A stretch of DNA of 64,000 nt from assembly GCA_019636495.1 (NCBI GenBank), contig JAHBXL010000005.1, positions 1-64,000 of the forward strand, written 5' to 3'. Origin of the DNA: Phycisphaeraceae bacterium (GTDB taxonomy: Bacteria; Planctomycetota; Phycisphaerae; Phycisphaerales; UBA1924). How positions within the stretch are numbered: the first letter of the stretch is position 1; every line of letters starts with the position of its first letter. Of the stretch, positions 35,288 to 46,084 are shown piece after piece. The position numbers were made by a program, and so were the translations under genes. The notes beneath the pieces are model-generated. The model worked only from the letters and a program-made list of their open reading frames with translations. It did no database searches and was not told the origin of the DNA.

Positions 35288-36598
35288 ATGCCCGCACCAC
35301 TCCCCATCTTCGCCCTCTCGTTCTCACTCGCCGCGACTTGCGCGCTGGCCGCCGTCGCACCGCCAACCAATGAGCAGATCGACCGCGCCGTCGAGGCCTA
35401 TCGCAAGCAGACAGGCGGCGAGCACACGCGCGACGATGCACGCATCGGCGAACTGCTCAAAGACTTCTCCATCCGCGAGATGTCCGCGGCACACTTCGAG
35501 CGGCTGGGCATCCTGCTCGACCTCGCCCCGCTCGACATGCGCGCGGCGTTTCTCGACCGTCTGACGCGGATCGCGCACAGCGACAAGACCGAAGAGGGCG
35601 CGGCCGCGGCAGCGCAGATCGTGCGGCTCATTGAACTGCCCGATGAACACGCCCCGCCGGGCGCTGCCGAGGAGTTCGAGAGGGCCCGCGCCGACGCACT
35701 GATCTCCGCGGCCGAGCACCCCGGCTTCGCCCGCGCGGTGCAGGCCGGGCGCGGCACGATCGTCTACTCCTACATGTTCTTCTACGCGACCGATAGGCGG
35801 ATCATCGAGCGCGGAGTCGTCTCGAAACTCGCCGCGAACGTGACGGACCGATGGCCCGAAGCGCACATCGATGACCTGCTCGCCTTTGCCGAGGGCATCA
35901 TCGCGCCCGAAGCGCGCGTGGACCGCGCAACGATCGACCGCGTCCGCGCCGCGGCGACCACGATCGCCCAGCGCATCATCGCGCGTCCCGAGACCGATGA
36001 GCAGACCCGCGAGGGACTGCTCGCCGCGGTCGGCGCCATCAACAGCGCCGCCGCCAAGGGCGAACTGGTCGGCGGCCGCGCGCCCGCGCTCAAGTTTCTC
36101 TGGCGCAGCGGCACCGATCGGCCCGGTTCGCTCACGGACTTTGCGGGCCGGATTGTCGTGCTGGACTTCTGGGCCACCTGGTGCGGCCCGTGCATCGCCT
36201 CGTTCCCGCACCTGCGCGACCTTCGCGAGCGGTTCCGCGGTGCACCCGTCGAAATCATTGGTGTCACAAGTCTGCAGGGCTGGATCCTCGACCCCAAGGC
36301 CAAGGACCCCGCCGCGCGGCGCATCCGCGGCCTGTCGCCCGAGGAGGAAACCAGACGCCTCGCACAGTGGGTCCGGGACATGGACATGACCTGGACCGTC
36401 GCCGTCAGCAAACAGCCGGTGTTCAACGCCGAGTACGGCGTCCGCGGCCTGCCTACCGTGGTGATCATCGACGCCGCGGGTGTTGTGCGCCACGCCGGGC
36501 TCTCTCCCGACGATGACCAACTCGCCGCGCGCATCGCCGCTTTGCTCGCCGAGATCGGAGCATCCGCGCCGCCGGCCACGGACTCGCCCGCGCGCTGA
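35288..36598 (+). CDS. Secreted TlpA-like thioredoxin-fold protein with helical N-terminal domain
   Basis: The 436-residue protein has a signal peptide (PLPIFALSFSLAATCALAA), then about 230 helical residues of unknown role, then a TlpA/AhpC-TSA domain (about residues 260-425) with FWATWCGPCIASFPHLRDLR and the cis-Pro region GVRGLPTVVIIDAAGVV. An insertion in the redox domain (LQGWILDPKAKDPAARRIRG) lengthens the loop after strand 2. The redox motif is identical to the one at 11494, but the helical domain is on the opposite side. Likely an envelope disulfide reductase. Confidence 0.88.
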   Translation: MPAPLPIFALSFSLAATCALAAVAPPTNEQIDRAVEAYRKQTGGEHTRDDARIGELLKDFSIREMSAAHFERLGILLDLAPLDMRAAFLDRLTRIAHSDKTEEGAAAAAQIVRLIELPDEHAPPGAAEEFERARADALISAAEHPGFARAVQAGRGTIVYSYMFFYATDRRIIERGVVSKLAANVTDRWPEAHIDDLLAFAEGIIAPEARVDRATIDRVRAAATTIAQRIIARPETDEQTREGLLAAVGAINSAAAKGELVGGRAPALKFLWRSGTDRPGSLTDFAGRIVVLDFWATWCGPCIASFPHLRDLRERFRGAPVEIIGVTSLQGWILDPKAKDPAARRIRGLSPEEETRRLAQWVRDMDMTWTVAVSKQPVFNAEYGVRGLPTVVIIDAAGVVRHAGLSPDDDQLAARIAALLAEIGASAPPATDSPAR

Positions 36599-36700
36599 AC
36601 GCGGTTCGGTTGCCGATCCCTCCAGCACCGAGCCGACGCATTCGGCTTCGCGCGGGCAATGCGCCAAAGATGCCGTCCCCCAATATCCGAAAGAGAGAGC

Positions 36701-37912
36701 ATGAAGAACGTTCTGGTCCTTGGCGGCGGCAAGGTCGGCAAATCCGTGGCGGAACTCCTCCTGGCCTGCGGCCGGGGCAACTACCGCGTCACGCTCGCGG
36801 ATCGCGATGAGGCCAACCTCAAGACCGCCGCGGCGAACATCAACGAACTCAAGCAGCACGTCCGCCACGCGGTCGAACTTGTCACCCGGCGCGTCGACGC
36901 CTCGGACAAGGCCCAGGTCCGCGCCGCGCTCGACGGGCAGGACTACGTCATCTGCATGCTGCCGTTCAACCTGGTGGCCGGCGTCGCGGAAATGGCCAAC
37001 GAACTGGGCGTGCACTACTTCGACGTCACCGAGGACGTCGAGGCGACCGAGGGCGTGAAGAGGATCGCCGACTCGGGCAGGGCCAGGGTCGCGCTGGTGC
37101 CGCAGTGCGGGCTGGCGCCCGGCTACATTGCCATCGCGGCATACGACCTGGCGAAGCAGTTCGCCGAGATCCACGACCTGACTCTGCGCGTCGGCGCGCT
37201 CCCCCAGTTCACCACCAAGCCGCTCAAGTACAATGTCACCTGGTCCGCCTCCGGCGTCGTCAACGAGTACTGCGAGCCGTGCAACGTGATGCTCGGCGGG
37301 CAGAACGTGAAAGTGCCCGCGCTCGAGGGGCTCGAGCACTTCTCCTTCGAGGGCATCGACTACGAGGCCTTCTACACCTCCGGCGGCGTCGGCTCGCTCA
37401 TCGACACGCTCAGCGCTGAGGGCCGGACCATCAACGAGACCTACATCGCCTACAAGACCATCCGCTACCCCGGCCACCGCGACCTGATGAAGTTCCTGCT
37501 CGAGGACCTGCGACTGGGCGTCGAACACGCCAAGCCGAGCGTGAACGGGCGCGTCTTTGACCGCTCTCTCGCCGTCGACCTGCTCGAGCACGCCATCGCG
37601 CGCACGCTGCAGGACGTCGTCGTCGTGTTCATCAACTGCGTCGGCGTTCGCGGCGGAGGCGGAGTCCGCGAGCAGGTCAACTTCAAACGGACCATCCACG
37701 CCACGCGGCTGTTCGGGCGCGTCTGGCCCGCCATCGAACTCACCACCGCCGCCGGCGTGTGCGCCATGGTGGACCTGCACCGCCGCGGCAATCTGCGTGA
37801 GAGCGGGTTCATCAAGCAGGAAGAGGTTTCCCTCGCCGATTTCAATCGAACCGTCTTTGGCCTGGCGTACGAGAATCCGGAGGGCATCGAGGCGGCAGTT
37901 CGCGCAGGATGA
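36701..37912 (+). CDS. Saccharopine-dehydrogenase-family oxidoreductase
   Basis: The 403-residue protein starts with a Rossmann NAD(P)-binding motif (MKNVLVLGGGKVGKSVAELL) and follows the saccharopine dehydrogenase / LYS9-like pattern: YVICMLPFNLVAGVAEMANE, LGVHYFDVTEDVE, ALVPQCGLAPGYIAIAAYDL and the substrate-domain HFSFEGIDYEAFYTSGGVGS. It could act in lysine metabolism or in carboxynorspermidine synthesis. The ATG has GAGAG six bases upstream. No pathway partner adjoins it. Confidence 0.9.
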   Translation: MKNVLVLGGGKVGKSVAELLLACGRGNYRVTLADRDEANLKTAAANINELKQHVRHAVELVTRRVDASDKAQVRAALDGQDYVICMLPFNLVAGVAEMANELGVHYFDVTEDVEATEGVKRIADSGRARVALVPQCGLAPGYIAIAAYDLAKQFAEIHDLTLRVGALPQFTTKPLKYNVTWSASGVVNEYCEPCNVMLGGQNVKVPALEGLEHFSFEGIDYEAFYTSGGVGSLIDTLSAEGRTINETYIAYKTIRYPGHRDLMKFLLEDLRLGVEHAKPSVNGRVFDRSLAVDLLEHAIARTLQDVVVVFINCVGVRGGGGVREQVNFKRTIHATRLFGRVWPAIELTTAAGVCAMVDLHRRGNLRESGFIKQEEVSLADFNRTVFGLAYENPEGIEAAVRAG

Positions 37913-38074
37913 GGCAAGGGTGCCCTGCCCGGCGATTGCCGGAAAACTCACCCCTATTGCACGACGGTCGGTTCCGAACGCTGCAATCCCGCATCCGCCG
38001 CCGCGCGCTGCACGCGTGCTAGCATCAAGGAACTAGGCGACAGGCGCCCACCGGCCAGCCGCAGAAAGGCCTTG

Positions 38075-38836
38075 ATGCCCAGCGTCGCCGATCCGACCGT
38101 CACGACGATCACTTGCCGCGTAACCGACCCGCCACTCGAACTGCTCACGACGGAGAAGGCCTTCCGGCCCAACCCGACAACTGTGCGCTTTGCTCGCGCC
38201 ATGCGCATCCGGCCCGGCGACACGGTTTTTGACATCGGCTGCGGCATCGGACCCTTGGCAATCAAGGCCGCGCTCGACGGCGCAGGCCGCGTGATCGGTG
38301 TCGACCCCGTGCCCGCGCACTGCGAACTGGCCCGAAAGAACGCCGAGCGCGCCGGTGTCGCCGACCGCACGGTGTTCCTGCAGGGGCGGTTCTTCGAGCC
38401 CATCGCGGCCGATCCGTTGCTTCGCGACCTGCGGGCCAATGTCATCGTCGGCGACGTGTCCGGCATCGCGCACGCCGTCTCGATCGCGCTGGGCTGGTAC
38501 TCCTCCGACGTGCCCACCGGCGGCGAAGACGGCACCGACCAGATACGCGAACTGCTCCGCCTGGCCGGCCAATGGCTGCAGCCGAGCGGGACGCTGTACT
38601 TCCCGATCGCCACCGACCTCTCCGACGAGACCCGGATTCTCGACGAGGCGAAACGCGCCTTCGCAACCGTCGAGAACGCGCTGGAGAAGCCGTACGTCGA
38701 GTTCCCGTTGACAGAGCGCGAGGTTGAACTCATCCGCGGAGCCTACCCCGCGGGGCAACCGTCGTGGCTCAACGTACAGGTGGGTCGCCGGCCATCGTGG
38801 CGCGGGCAGATTCTCGCCGCGCGAGGCCCGCGCTGA
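38075..38836 (+). CDS. SAM-dependent methyltransferase
   Basis: The 253-residue protein has class I methyltransferase motif I (VFDIGCGIGPLAIKAAL), the acidic loop VIGVDPVPAHCELARKNAE, and motif IV-like NVIVGDVSGIAHAVSIALGW. A release-factor or ribosomal-protein type of substrate is possible, but the NPPY motif is missing. ATG 38075 has AAAGG six bases upstream, better than the TTG at 38072. Confidence 0.85.
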   Translation: MPSVADPTVTTITCRVTDPPLELLTTEKAFRPNPTTVRFARAMRIRPGDTVFDIGCGIGPLAIKAALDGAGRVIGVDPVPAHCELARKNAERAGVADRTVFLQGRFFEPIAADPLLRDLRANVIVGDVSGIAHAVSIALGWYSSDVPTGGEDGTDQIRELLRLAGQWLQPSGTLYFPIATDLSDETRILDEAKRAFATVENALEKPYVEFPLTEREVELIRGAYPAGQPSWLNVQVGRRPSWRGQILAARGPR

Positions 38837-38882
38837 GCCAGAAGCCCGCCGCGTGCCGACGGCGAGGGTGCGAACGAGTCAA

Positions 38883-38923
38883 AAATGAAGCGACCCCTCC
38901 GAGGTTTCCCTTCGGAGGGGTCG
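38883..38923 (-). terminator. Terminator of the 23S-5S rRNA unit
   Basis: CGACCCCTCCGA (38891-38902) and TCGGAGGGGTCG (38912-38923) form a perfect 12-base stem. Read on the minus strand it is followed by CTTCATTTTTGAC. It lies directly after the 3-prime end of the 5S gene. Confidence 0.9.
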
Positions 38924-38927
38924 AATA

Positions 38928-39035
38928 CGCCGGCGACGACCTACTTTCCCGCTGAGCAGTATCATCGGCGGTCAGGGCTTAACTGCTGTGTTCGGGATGG
39001 GAACAGGTGTGACCCCTGACCTTTGGTCACCGACA
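38928..39035 (-). rRNA. rrf: 5S ribosomal RNA
   Basis: Read on the minus strand, the gene contains the 5S hallmarks TTCCCATCCCGAACACAGC, AGTTAAGCCCTGACCGCCGA TGATACTGC and GAAAGTAGGTCGTCGCCGG. The ends pair: CGGTGAC at the 5-prime side with GTCGCCG at the 3-prime side (helix I). Ends are good to a few bases. It follows the 23S gene after a spacer of about 175 bases. Confidence 0.95.
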
Positions 39036-39210
39036 AATCGCCGCGGCACGTTTCCGTGCAGCGGCGGTGAGATCGGAATCGGAAGAGGTGAGCCGCGGGC
39101 CGATTGGCCGCGGCGAATCAGAATCAAGAGTATCAAGGCCGACGATCGAGACCGGAGGTATTGAACATCCGTCCGGGGCGTCCGCGTTTGTGCGCGGCGC
39201 CCGGTTGGAG

Positions 39211-41953
<2,743 letters not shown>

Positions 41954-42398
41954 CCCAACCCGACGCCGACCACTTCGCCTTGCGGCTTGTTGCTCGGCCC
42001 CGGCTCGGAGTTCTCAACCACCTCCGGCAAACATTCGGCTGATCTGCTGTCTCAGCCACCTGATTGCTTCTTCTCGATCTTTGTTCGCCTTGACGCTCTT
42101 GATTCAGTGATTTGCAGGCCTCCAGCGCGAAAGACCCTCCGACACGGCCGGGGTGGCCGCGCGGAAGAAACACGCCAGAGGACTTTCTTCACCTCTTCCA
42201 TATCCGATTGTCAAGGAACGCCCGCTCAGGTCAGGTTCAACCCGCCGTCGCGGCCGGCAGGGCGCTGCGCCCGGCCGTGGCCAACCCCTTCCGGGAGTGG
42301 CGAGGGGAAGTGTAGACACCCCTCCACCGCAGTCAAGCATCGTGGACAACATCCACACGCTTTCACGAACCTCTCCACCATGCCCTCCCACAAAGCCA
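41954..42398 (-). other. 23S rRNA leader and upstream region; no 16S or tRNA
   Basis: The stretch between the 23S 5-prime end and the pil operon terminator contains half of the 23S processing stem just outside the mature end and then a leader of about 230 bases. I looked for 16S and tRNA sequence and saw neither. The rRNA promoter should be in here (see next entry). Confidence 0.55.
42186..42214 (-). promoter_or_regulatory. Possible rRNA promoter
   Basis: On the minus strand TTGACA (42214-42209) is followed after 17 bases by TGAAGA (42191-42186). The -35 box is perfect, but the -10 box is a poor match, so the call is tentative. Transcription would start about 225 bases ahead of the 23S gene. 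Confidence 0.35.
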
Positions 42399-42426
42399 AA
42401 CAGGACCGGCATTTGCCGGCCCTGTT
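42399..42426 (-). terminator. Hairpin after the pil operon
   Basis: AACAGG-A-CCGGC (42399-42410), loop ATTT, GCCGG-C-CCTGTT (42415-42426). It lies 26 bases past the stop at 42453. The run after it on the minus strand (TGGCTTTGTGG) is only moderately T-rich. Confidence 0.65.
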
Positions 42427-42452
42427 CGGGTTGCGTACTGCGTCAAGGAGAC

Positions 42453-44663
42453 TCAGGCTCCGCCGCCGCCGCCACCACCCCCACCCGGCGACTTCCCGCC
42501 CGGCTCCGGCTCCGGACGGACCGGCCGCACCGGCTGCCGCGGCTCGTCCGGACGCTGCGCATCGGCGGGCCGCAGATCGCTCTCGCCATCCTCGGCGGAA
42601 CGGCGCAGCCGGGCCAGCAGGCCGCTGGACTGATCCGCGGCCGTGGTCCGGGTAATCACGCGTCCCATGGCATCGCGAAGGAACACGATCGCGCCCGCGG
42701 CGGTCGAACCGGGCATGGCGGGTGCAGCGCCAACGTTCAGGAAGATCGCATCGATCTTGATGTCCGCGCTGAGCGTCGGGAGTTTCTGGCCGCGCACATC
42801 TACGCCGTCGGGCTGTCCCGGCCGAACAGGCTCGCGCCGGTCGCGATCGGGCTGCGCGGGCAGGCTGCCCGGCGGCATTCGCGTATCCGTTGGCGAGGTG
42901 CTGGGCGGCGGCGAAGGCGGAGGGGGCTGAGTGGGGTCGCGCCGGCCAGGCTGGCCCGCGATCGGAACCGGCCAGTCGCCGGGCGCACCGCCCGCAAGCA
43001 GAACGCTGAAGTCCGGGTACTTCACCGTCGCTTCCAGCCGGTCGCCGGGCTCGAGCGAAGTGTCCGCCTTGCGCCACCGGCCCCACTTGAAGACGAACAG
43101 TTCCGCGCGCGCACTGGCCAGTCGGTTCACCCGCGCATCGGCCGCACTCGCCCCGACCATGAAGAAGTACGACTCGTCGTCGACCTTCACCGGCTCGGAC
43201 CATGCGCTGGGCTCCGAGCGCACCACCGGCGCGCTGGCCCACTGCTGCTGCTCCGGCACCATGACGTTGCCCTGGCCGAACATGGGGTTGTTCAGCACCA
43301 CGCGCAACTGGTAGCGGTACGTCTTGCCGCGCTCGACCGAAACGTCGTGCGCCCACACCTTGACGGACGGGTTCTCGAGCAGCGGCGGCTCAAACGTCGC
43401 CGCGACCGTCGGCGCATCGGGCGCGGCTTCGCCCGCAACAAACATCGACACATCCTGGTTCATGGCGCGCAGCCGCGAAACGACCACGTCGAGGTCGCGC
43501 TGCAGGCGGTCGCGCTGCTGCTCGAGTTGGCGGCGGCGCGCTTCGCTCGGATCGGGCCGGCCCGGGTCGGTGCGCGGGGGCGCGCCACCGGGGCCGGGCG
43601 CCGACTTGCCGCCGCCGCCCGGGTTGGGCGGGGGCGATGGACGCGGCCGCTCGCCCGGCGGCTGCGTTCCGCCGGGCCCGAGCCGCGACAACTGGTCATC
43701 AATGTTGCGGATGTTGTCGGACAGTCGCTGCGCCGTGTCGCGCAGCCGTCGCACGTCATCGCCGAGCCCCGCCAACTCGGCGAGCCGTCGGTCGTTGTCC
43801 CGCCGCTCGCTCGGCGGCAACCACTTCTCGCCCAGCCAACTCTGGTAATAGGTCGGCCGGCGGACCAGGTCTGCCGCATCGGTCGCCAGCCGCGCCAGGT
43901 CCTTCATGTGCGCTGCGCCGGGGATCGGCTTGCCCAGTTCTTCGCGCAGCGACATTCGCCCCGGCAGCGGGACGATCAGCGTCGCGTTGCCCCACGTCCC
44001 ATCGGGCCGCAGTTCCTCGCGCAGCATCTCGACATCCAGAATCTGCACGTTCTCGAGCCAGTGCCCGGGCATCGGGCGGATCGGCCCCTGCCCATCCGGG
44101 TCGGTGGTCATGATTCGCCGCACCTGCTCGCCGGAAAACTCGGCCTCGACCGTCACGCCCGCCTTGTCATACGGCATCGCCGCGGGAAGAACCGCCGCGA
44201 CTTCCGGCACCTCCGCTTCGGCCGGGTGCACCAGCGTGAGGTGCGAGACGGCGACCGGATCGGTGGTCGGCGGGATGCGGATCTCGGGCAGCGGGGCCAC
44301 AGGGGTGGCGATTCGAACGCTCGGCATGCCGACGCTCGACGTCTCGCCGATCGCCACCGCCAACTCTCGCGCGGGCGAGACCGGGCCCTTGAAGCGTTCG
44401 GAGAACTCGACGATCTGTCGCGTTGCCGCGCCGGTGTCGCCCTCCGGGGCCGTGTTCGCGGCGAGTTTCTGGCTGGTCTGCCGCGCCTTGCTCGCGACCG
44501 ACTCCCACGCCGTGTTCAGCGACACGTCCGCCTTGTCAACCTTGACCGTGCTCTCCTTGCCAACAAACTGCAACGCGAGCACGACCAGCAGCGCGGCGAA
44601 GAACAGGCAGGCGAACACCTTCTCCAGGTGCTGCTCGAACCAACTGATGCCCTTGAGTTTCAT
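42453..44663 (-). CDS. Membrane-anchored protein of the PilM operon, unknown
   Basis: The 736-residue protein has one N-terminal membrane helix (VFACLFFAALLVVLALQFVG), then about 690 extracytoplasmic residues. It has no recognised domain. A coiled-coil-like stretch occurs near residues 380-410 (ARRRQLEQQRDRLQRDLDVV), flanked by Pro/Gly-rich linkers, one of them ending the protein in nine Gly. The region around VKVWAHDVSVERGKTYRYQL and RAELFVFKWGRWRKADTSLE may be a beta-rich domain. It is the last gene of the pilM operon, 62 bases after the 452-residue gene, so a type IV pilus-like or secretion-related alignment role is inferred. The family is not known to me. Confidence 0.8.
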   Translation of the reverse strand: MKLKGISWFEQHLEKVFACLFFAALLVVLALQFVGKESTVKVDKADVSLNTAWESVASKARQTSQKLAANTAPEGDTGAATRQIVEFSERFKGPVSPARELAVAIGETSSVGMPSVRIATPVAPLPEIRIPPTTDPVAVSHLTLVHPAEAEVPEVAAVLPAAMPYDKAGVTVEAEFSGEQVRRIMTTDPDGQGPIRPMPGHWLENVQILDVEMLREELRPDGTWGNATLIVPLPGRMSLREELGKPIPGAAHMKDLARLATDAADLVRRPTYYQSWLGEKWLPPSERRDNDRRLAELAGLGDDVRRLRDTAQRLSDNIRNIDDQLSRLGPGGTQPPGERPRPSPPPNPGGGGKSAPGPGGAPPRTDPGRPDPSEARRRQLEQQRDRLQRDLDVVVSRLRAMNQDVSMFVAGEAAPDAPTVAATFEPPLLENPSVKVWAHDVSVERGKTYRYQLRVVLNNPMFGQGNVMVPEQQQWASAPVVRSEPSAWSEPVKVDDESYFFMVGASAADARVNRLASARAELFVFKWGRWRKADTSLEPGDRLEATVKYPDFSVLLAGGAPGDWPVPIAGQPGRRDPTQPPPPSPPPSTSPTDTRMPPGSLPAQPDRDRREPVRPGQPDGVDVRGQKLPTLSADIKIDAIFLNVGAAPAMPGSTAAGAIVFLRDAMGRVITRTTAADQSSGLLARLRRSAEDGESDLRPADAQRPDEPRQPVRPVRPEPEPGGKSPGGGGGGGGGA

Positions 44664-44725
44664 GGTGGGTGCTCTTCGGGTGTGTGATCAGAATCGGACA
44701 CGAAACGCTTCGGCCGCGGCAGAGA

Positions 44726-46084
44726 TCAACCGTCGTCGTTGGGACGGCGCCGACCACGCGGACGAGAGTCGTCCTCGCCGCCGCCGGCGCCGGCCGGGGG
44801 ACGCCGCGCAGGCGGCGGAGGCGGCGCGGCAAACGGGTCATCGGCACCGACGCCTTCCAGCATGCCCAGCCCGCCCTTGACGTCGTTGGGCATCAGGTCC
44901 TTCCGCCACTCGCGGAGCCAGACCGTCTCCACGTCGAACACGGCGCGGATGACCGGGTCGCTCTCGCCGTAGTAGTACCCCGACCGCAACTCCTCGACCG
45001 GGTCCACGCGGAAGAGGTCCATGTCCAGAACAGTCATGAAGTTCGTCGCCGCCAGCGCGTCCATGAACGCGGGCACGCGACGCGACGAAAGCACCAACTC
45101 CACGCGCACCACCCGCACATCGAACCACTTGTTGTTCGACCCCGGCCCGCTCACGCGCCCGGTGATCGATCGCGAGAAGTCCAGCGGAGCCTTGTCCGTG
45201 CCGGCCTCGAACGCCGCGGTCGTCACGCCGCGACCATCGGCCACCAGATACGGCGCGGGGCGCACACCGATCTTCACGATCCGCTTCACCACCGAGTCCG
45301 GCACGCCGCCGGTCGCATCGCGGTTGGCGAAGTCGATGGCGCGGCAGATGTCCTTGTGAATCCAGAATCGCTCCTGCCAGTCCCAGCACGTCGCCAGACT
45401 GGGCTCCTGCGTCGGCACCGAGGCGGGCACGCCCTCGAACACGTACGGCCCCGCGTACACGGCGAACTGCCCCGCGTGCCGCTGGTACTGCTGCACCCGC
45501 AGGGCCCGCAACTCGTTGGCGACGACCGCCTTCTCTTCCTCTGTCGGGTCCTTGCCCGTCTGGTTGCGGATGCGCTCGTACTGGCTCTGCTGGTAGTCGG
45601 TCAGCATCGCCGAAACCTGCGCCGGGTCCATCGGCTCGCCCGCGCGGATCGCCGCGAGCATCGCCGGGTGCGCCCGGATGTACGCCGCGGCGAACTCCAG
45701 CGGCTTGGTCTGCGCCGCGCGCGGCTCCGGCTGCGGGAACAGGTCTCGAACGAGCACGCCGTGGTCGGCCCGGTTGAACTCGAGCGCGGCCTCCGACACC
45801 GCGCCGGTGCGCGAGCGGATCGCCTCGGCCTGGTCCCTGTACCACTGCGTGTACGCGGCGTTGGGCTCGATCGACTTCTCAAGAAGTTTCGTCCCGTCAA
45901 CGGCCTGCAGGTGATACTGCACGCGCACGTTGTTCAGTTCCTTCATGTCCGTGTCGATGCGCTTGGCCAGATCGGCACGGATCTTCTCCCGCATGTTGCC
46001 CGAGAAGTACATCGCCGTCGGCAGCGCCGCCAACGCGATCAACGAGAGCAGGATGATCACCCAGTTCGCCTTGACCCAGTTCAT
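44726..46084 (-). CDS. Membrane-anchored protein of the PilM operon, PilO/Amuc_1100-like position
   Basis: The 452-residue protein has a single N-terminal transmembrane helix (WVIILLSLIALAALPTAMYF), a probable coiled coil (MREKIRADLAKRIDTDMKEL), then an extracytoplasmic alpha/beta region with GRVSGPGSNNKWFDVRVVRV and RVPAFMDALAATNFMTVLDM, the last resembling the ferredoxin-like fold of PilO. Its start overlaps the PilM stop by four bases, so it is translationally coupled. Sequence identity with known PilO is not obvious; the assignment is by position and topology, similar to the Amuc_1100 gene next to a PilM-like gene in Akkermansia. The C-terminus is Pro/Arg/Gly-rich. Confidence 0.8.
   Translation of the reverse strand: MNWVKANWVIILLSLIALAALPTAMYFSGNMREKIRADLAKRIDTDMKELNNVRVQYHLQAVDGTKLLEKSIEPNAAYTQWYRDQAEAIRSRTGAVSEAALEFNRADHGVLVRDLFPQPEPRAAQTKPLEFAAAYIRAHPAMLAAIRAGEPMDPAQVSAMLTDYQQSQYERIRNQTGKDPTEEEKAVVANELRALRVQQYQRHAGQFAVYAGPYVFEGVPASVPTQEPSLATCWDWQERFWIHKDICRAIDFANRDATGGVPDSVVKRIVKIGVRPAPYLVADGRGVTTAAFEAGTDKAPLDFSRSITGRVSGPGSNNKWFDVRVVRVELVLSSRRVPAFMDALAATNFMTVLDMDLFRVDPVEELRSGYYYGESDPVIRAVFDVETVWLREWRKDLMPNDVKGGLGMLEGVGADDPFAAPPPPPARRPPAGAGGGEDDSRPRGRRRPNDDG

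Noticed and set aside
41954..42452. 16S rRNA or tRNA upstream of 23S
   Set aside because: None of the 16S landmarks or a cloverleaf with GTTCRA was found there.
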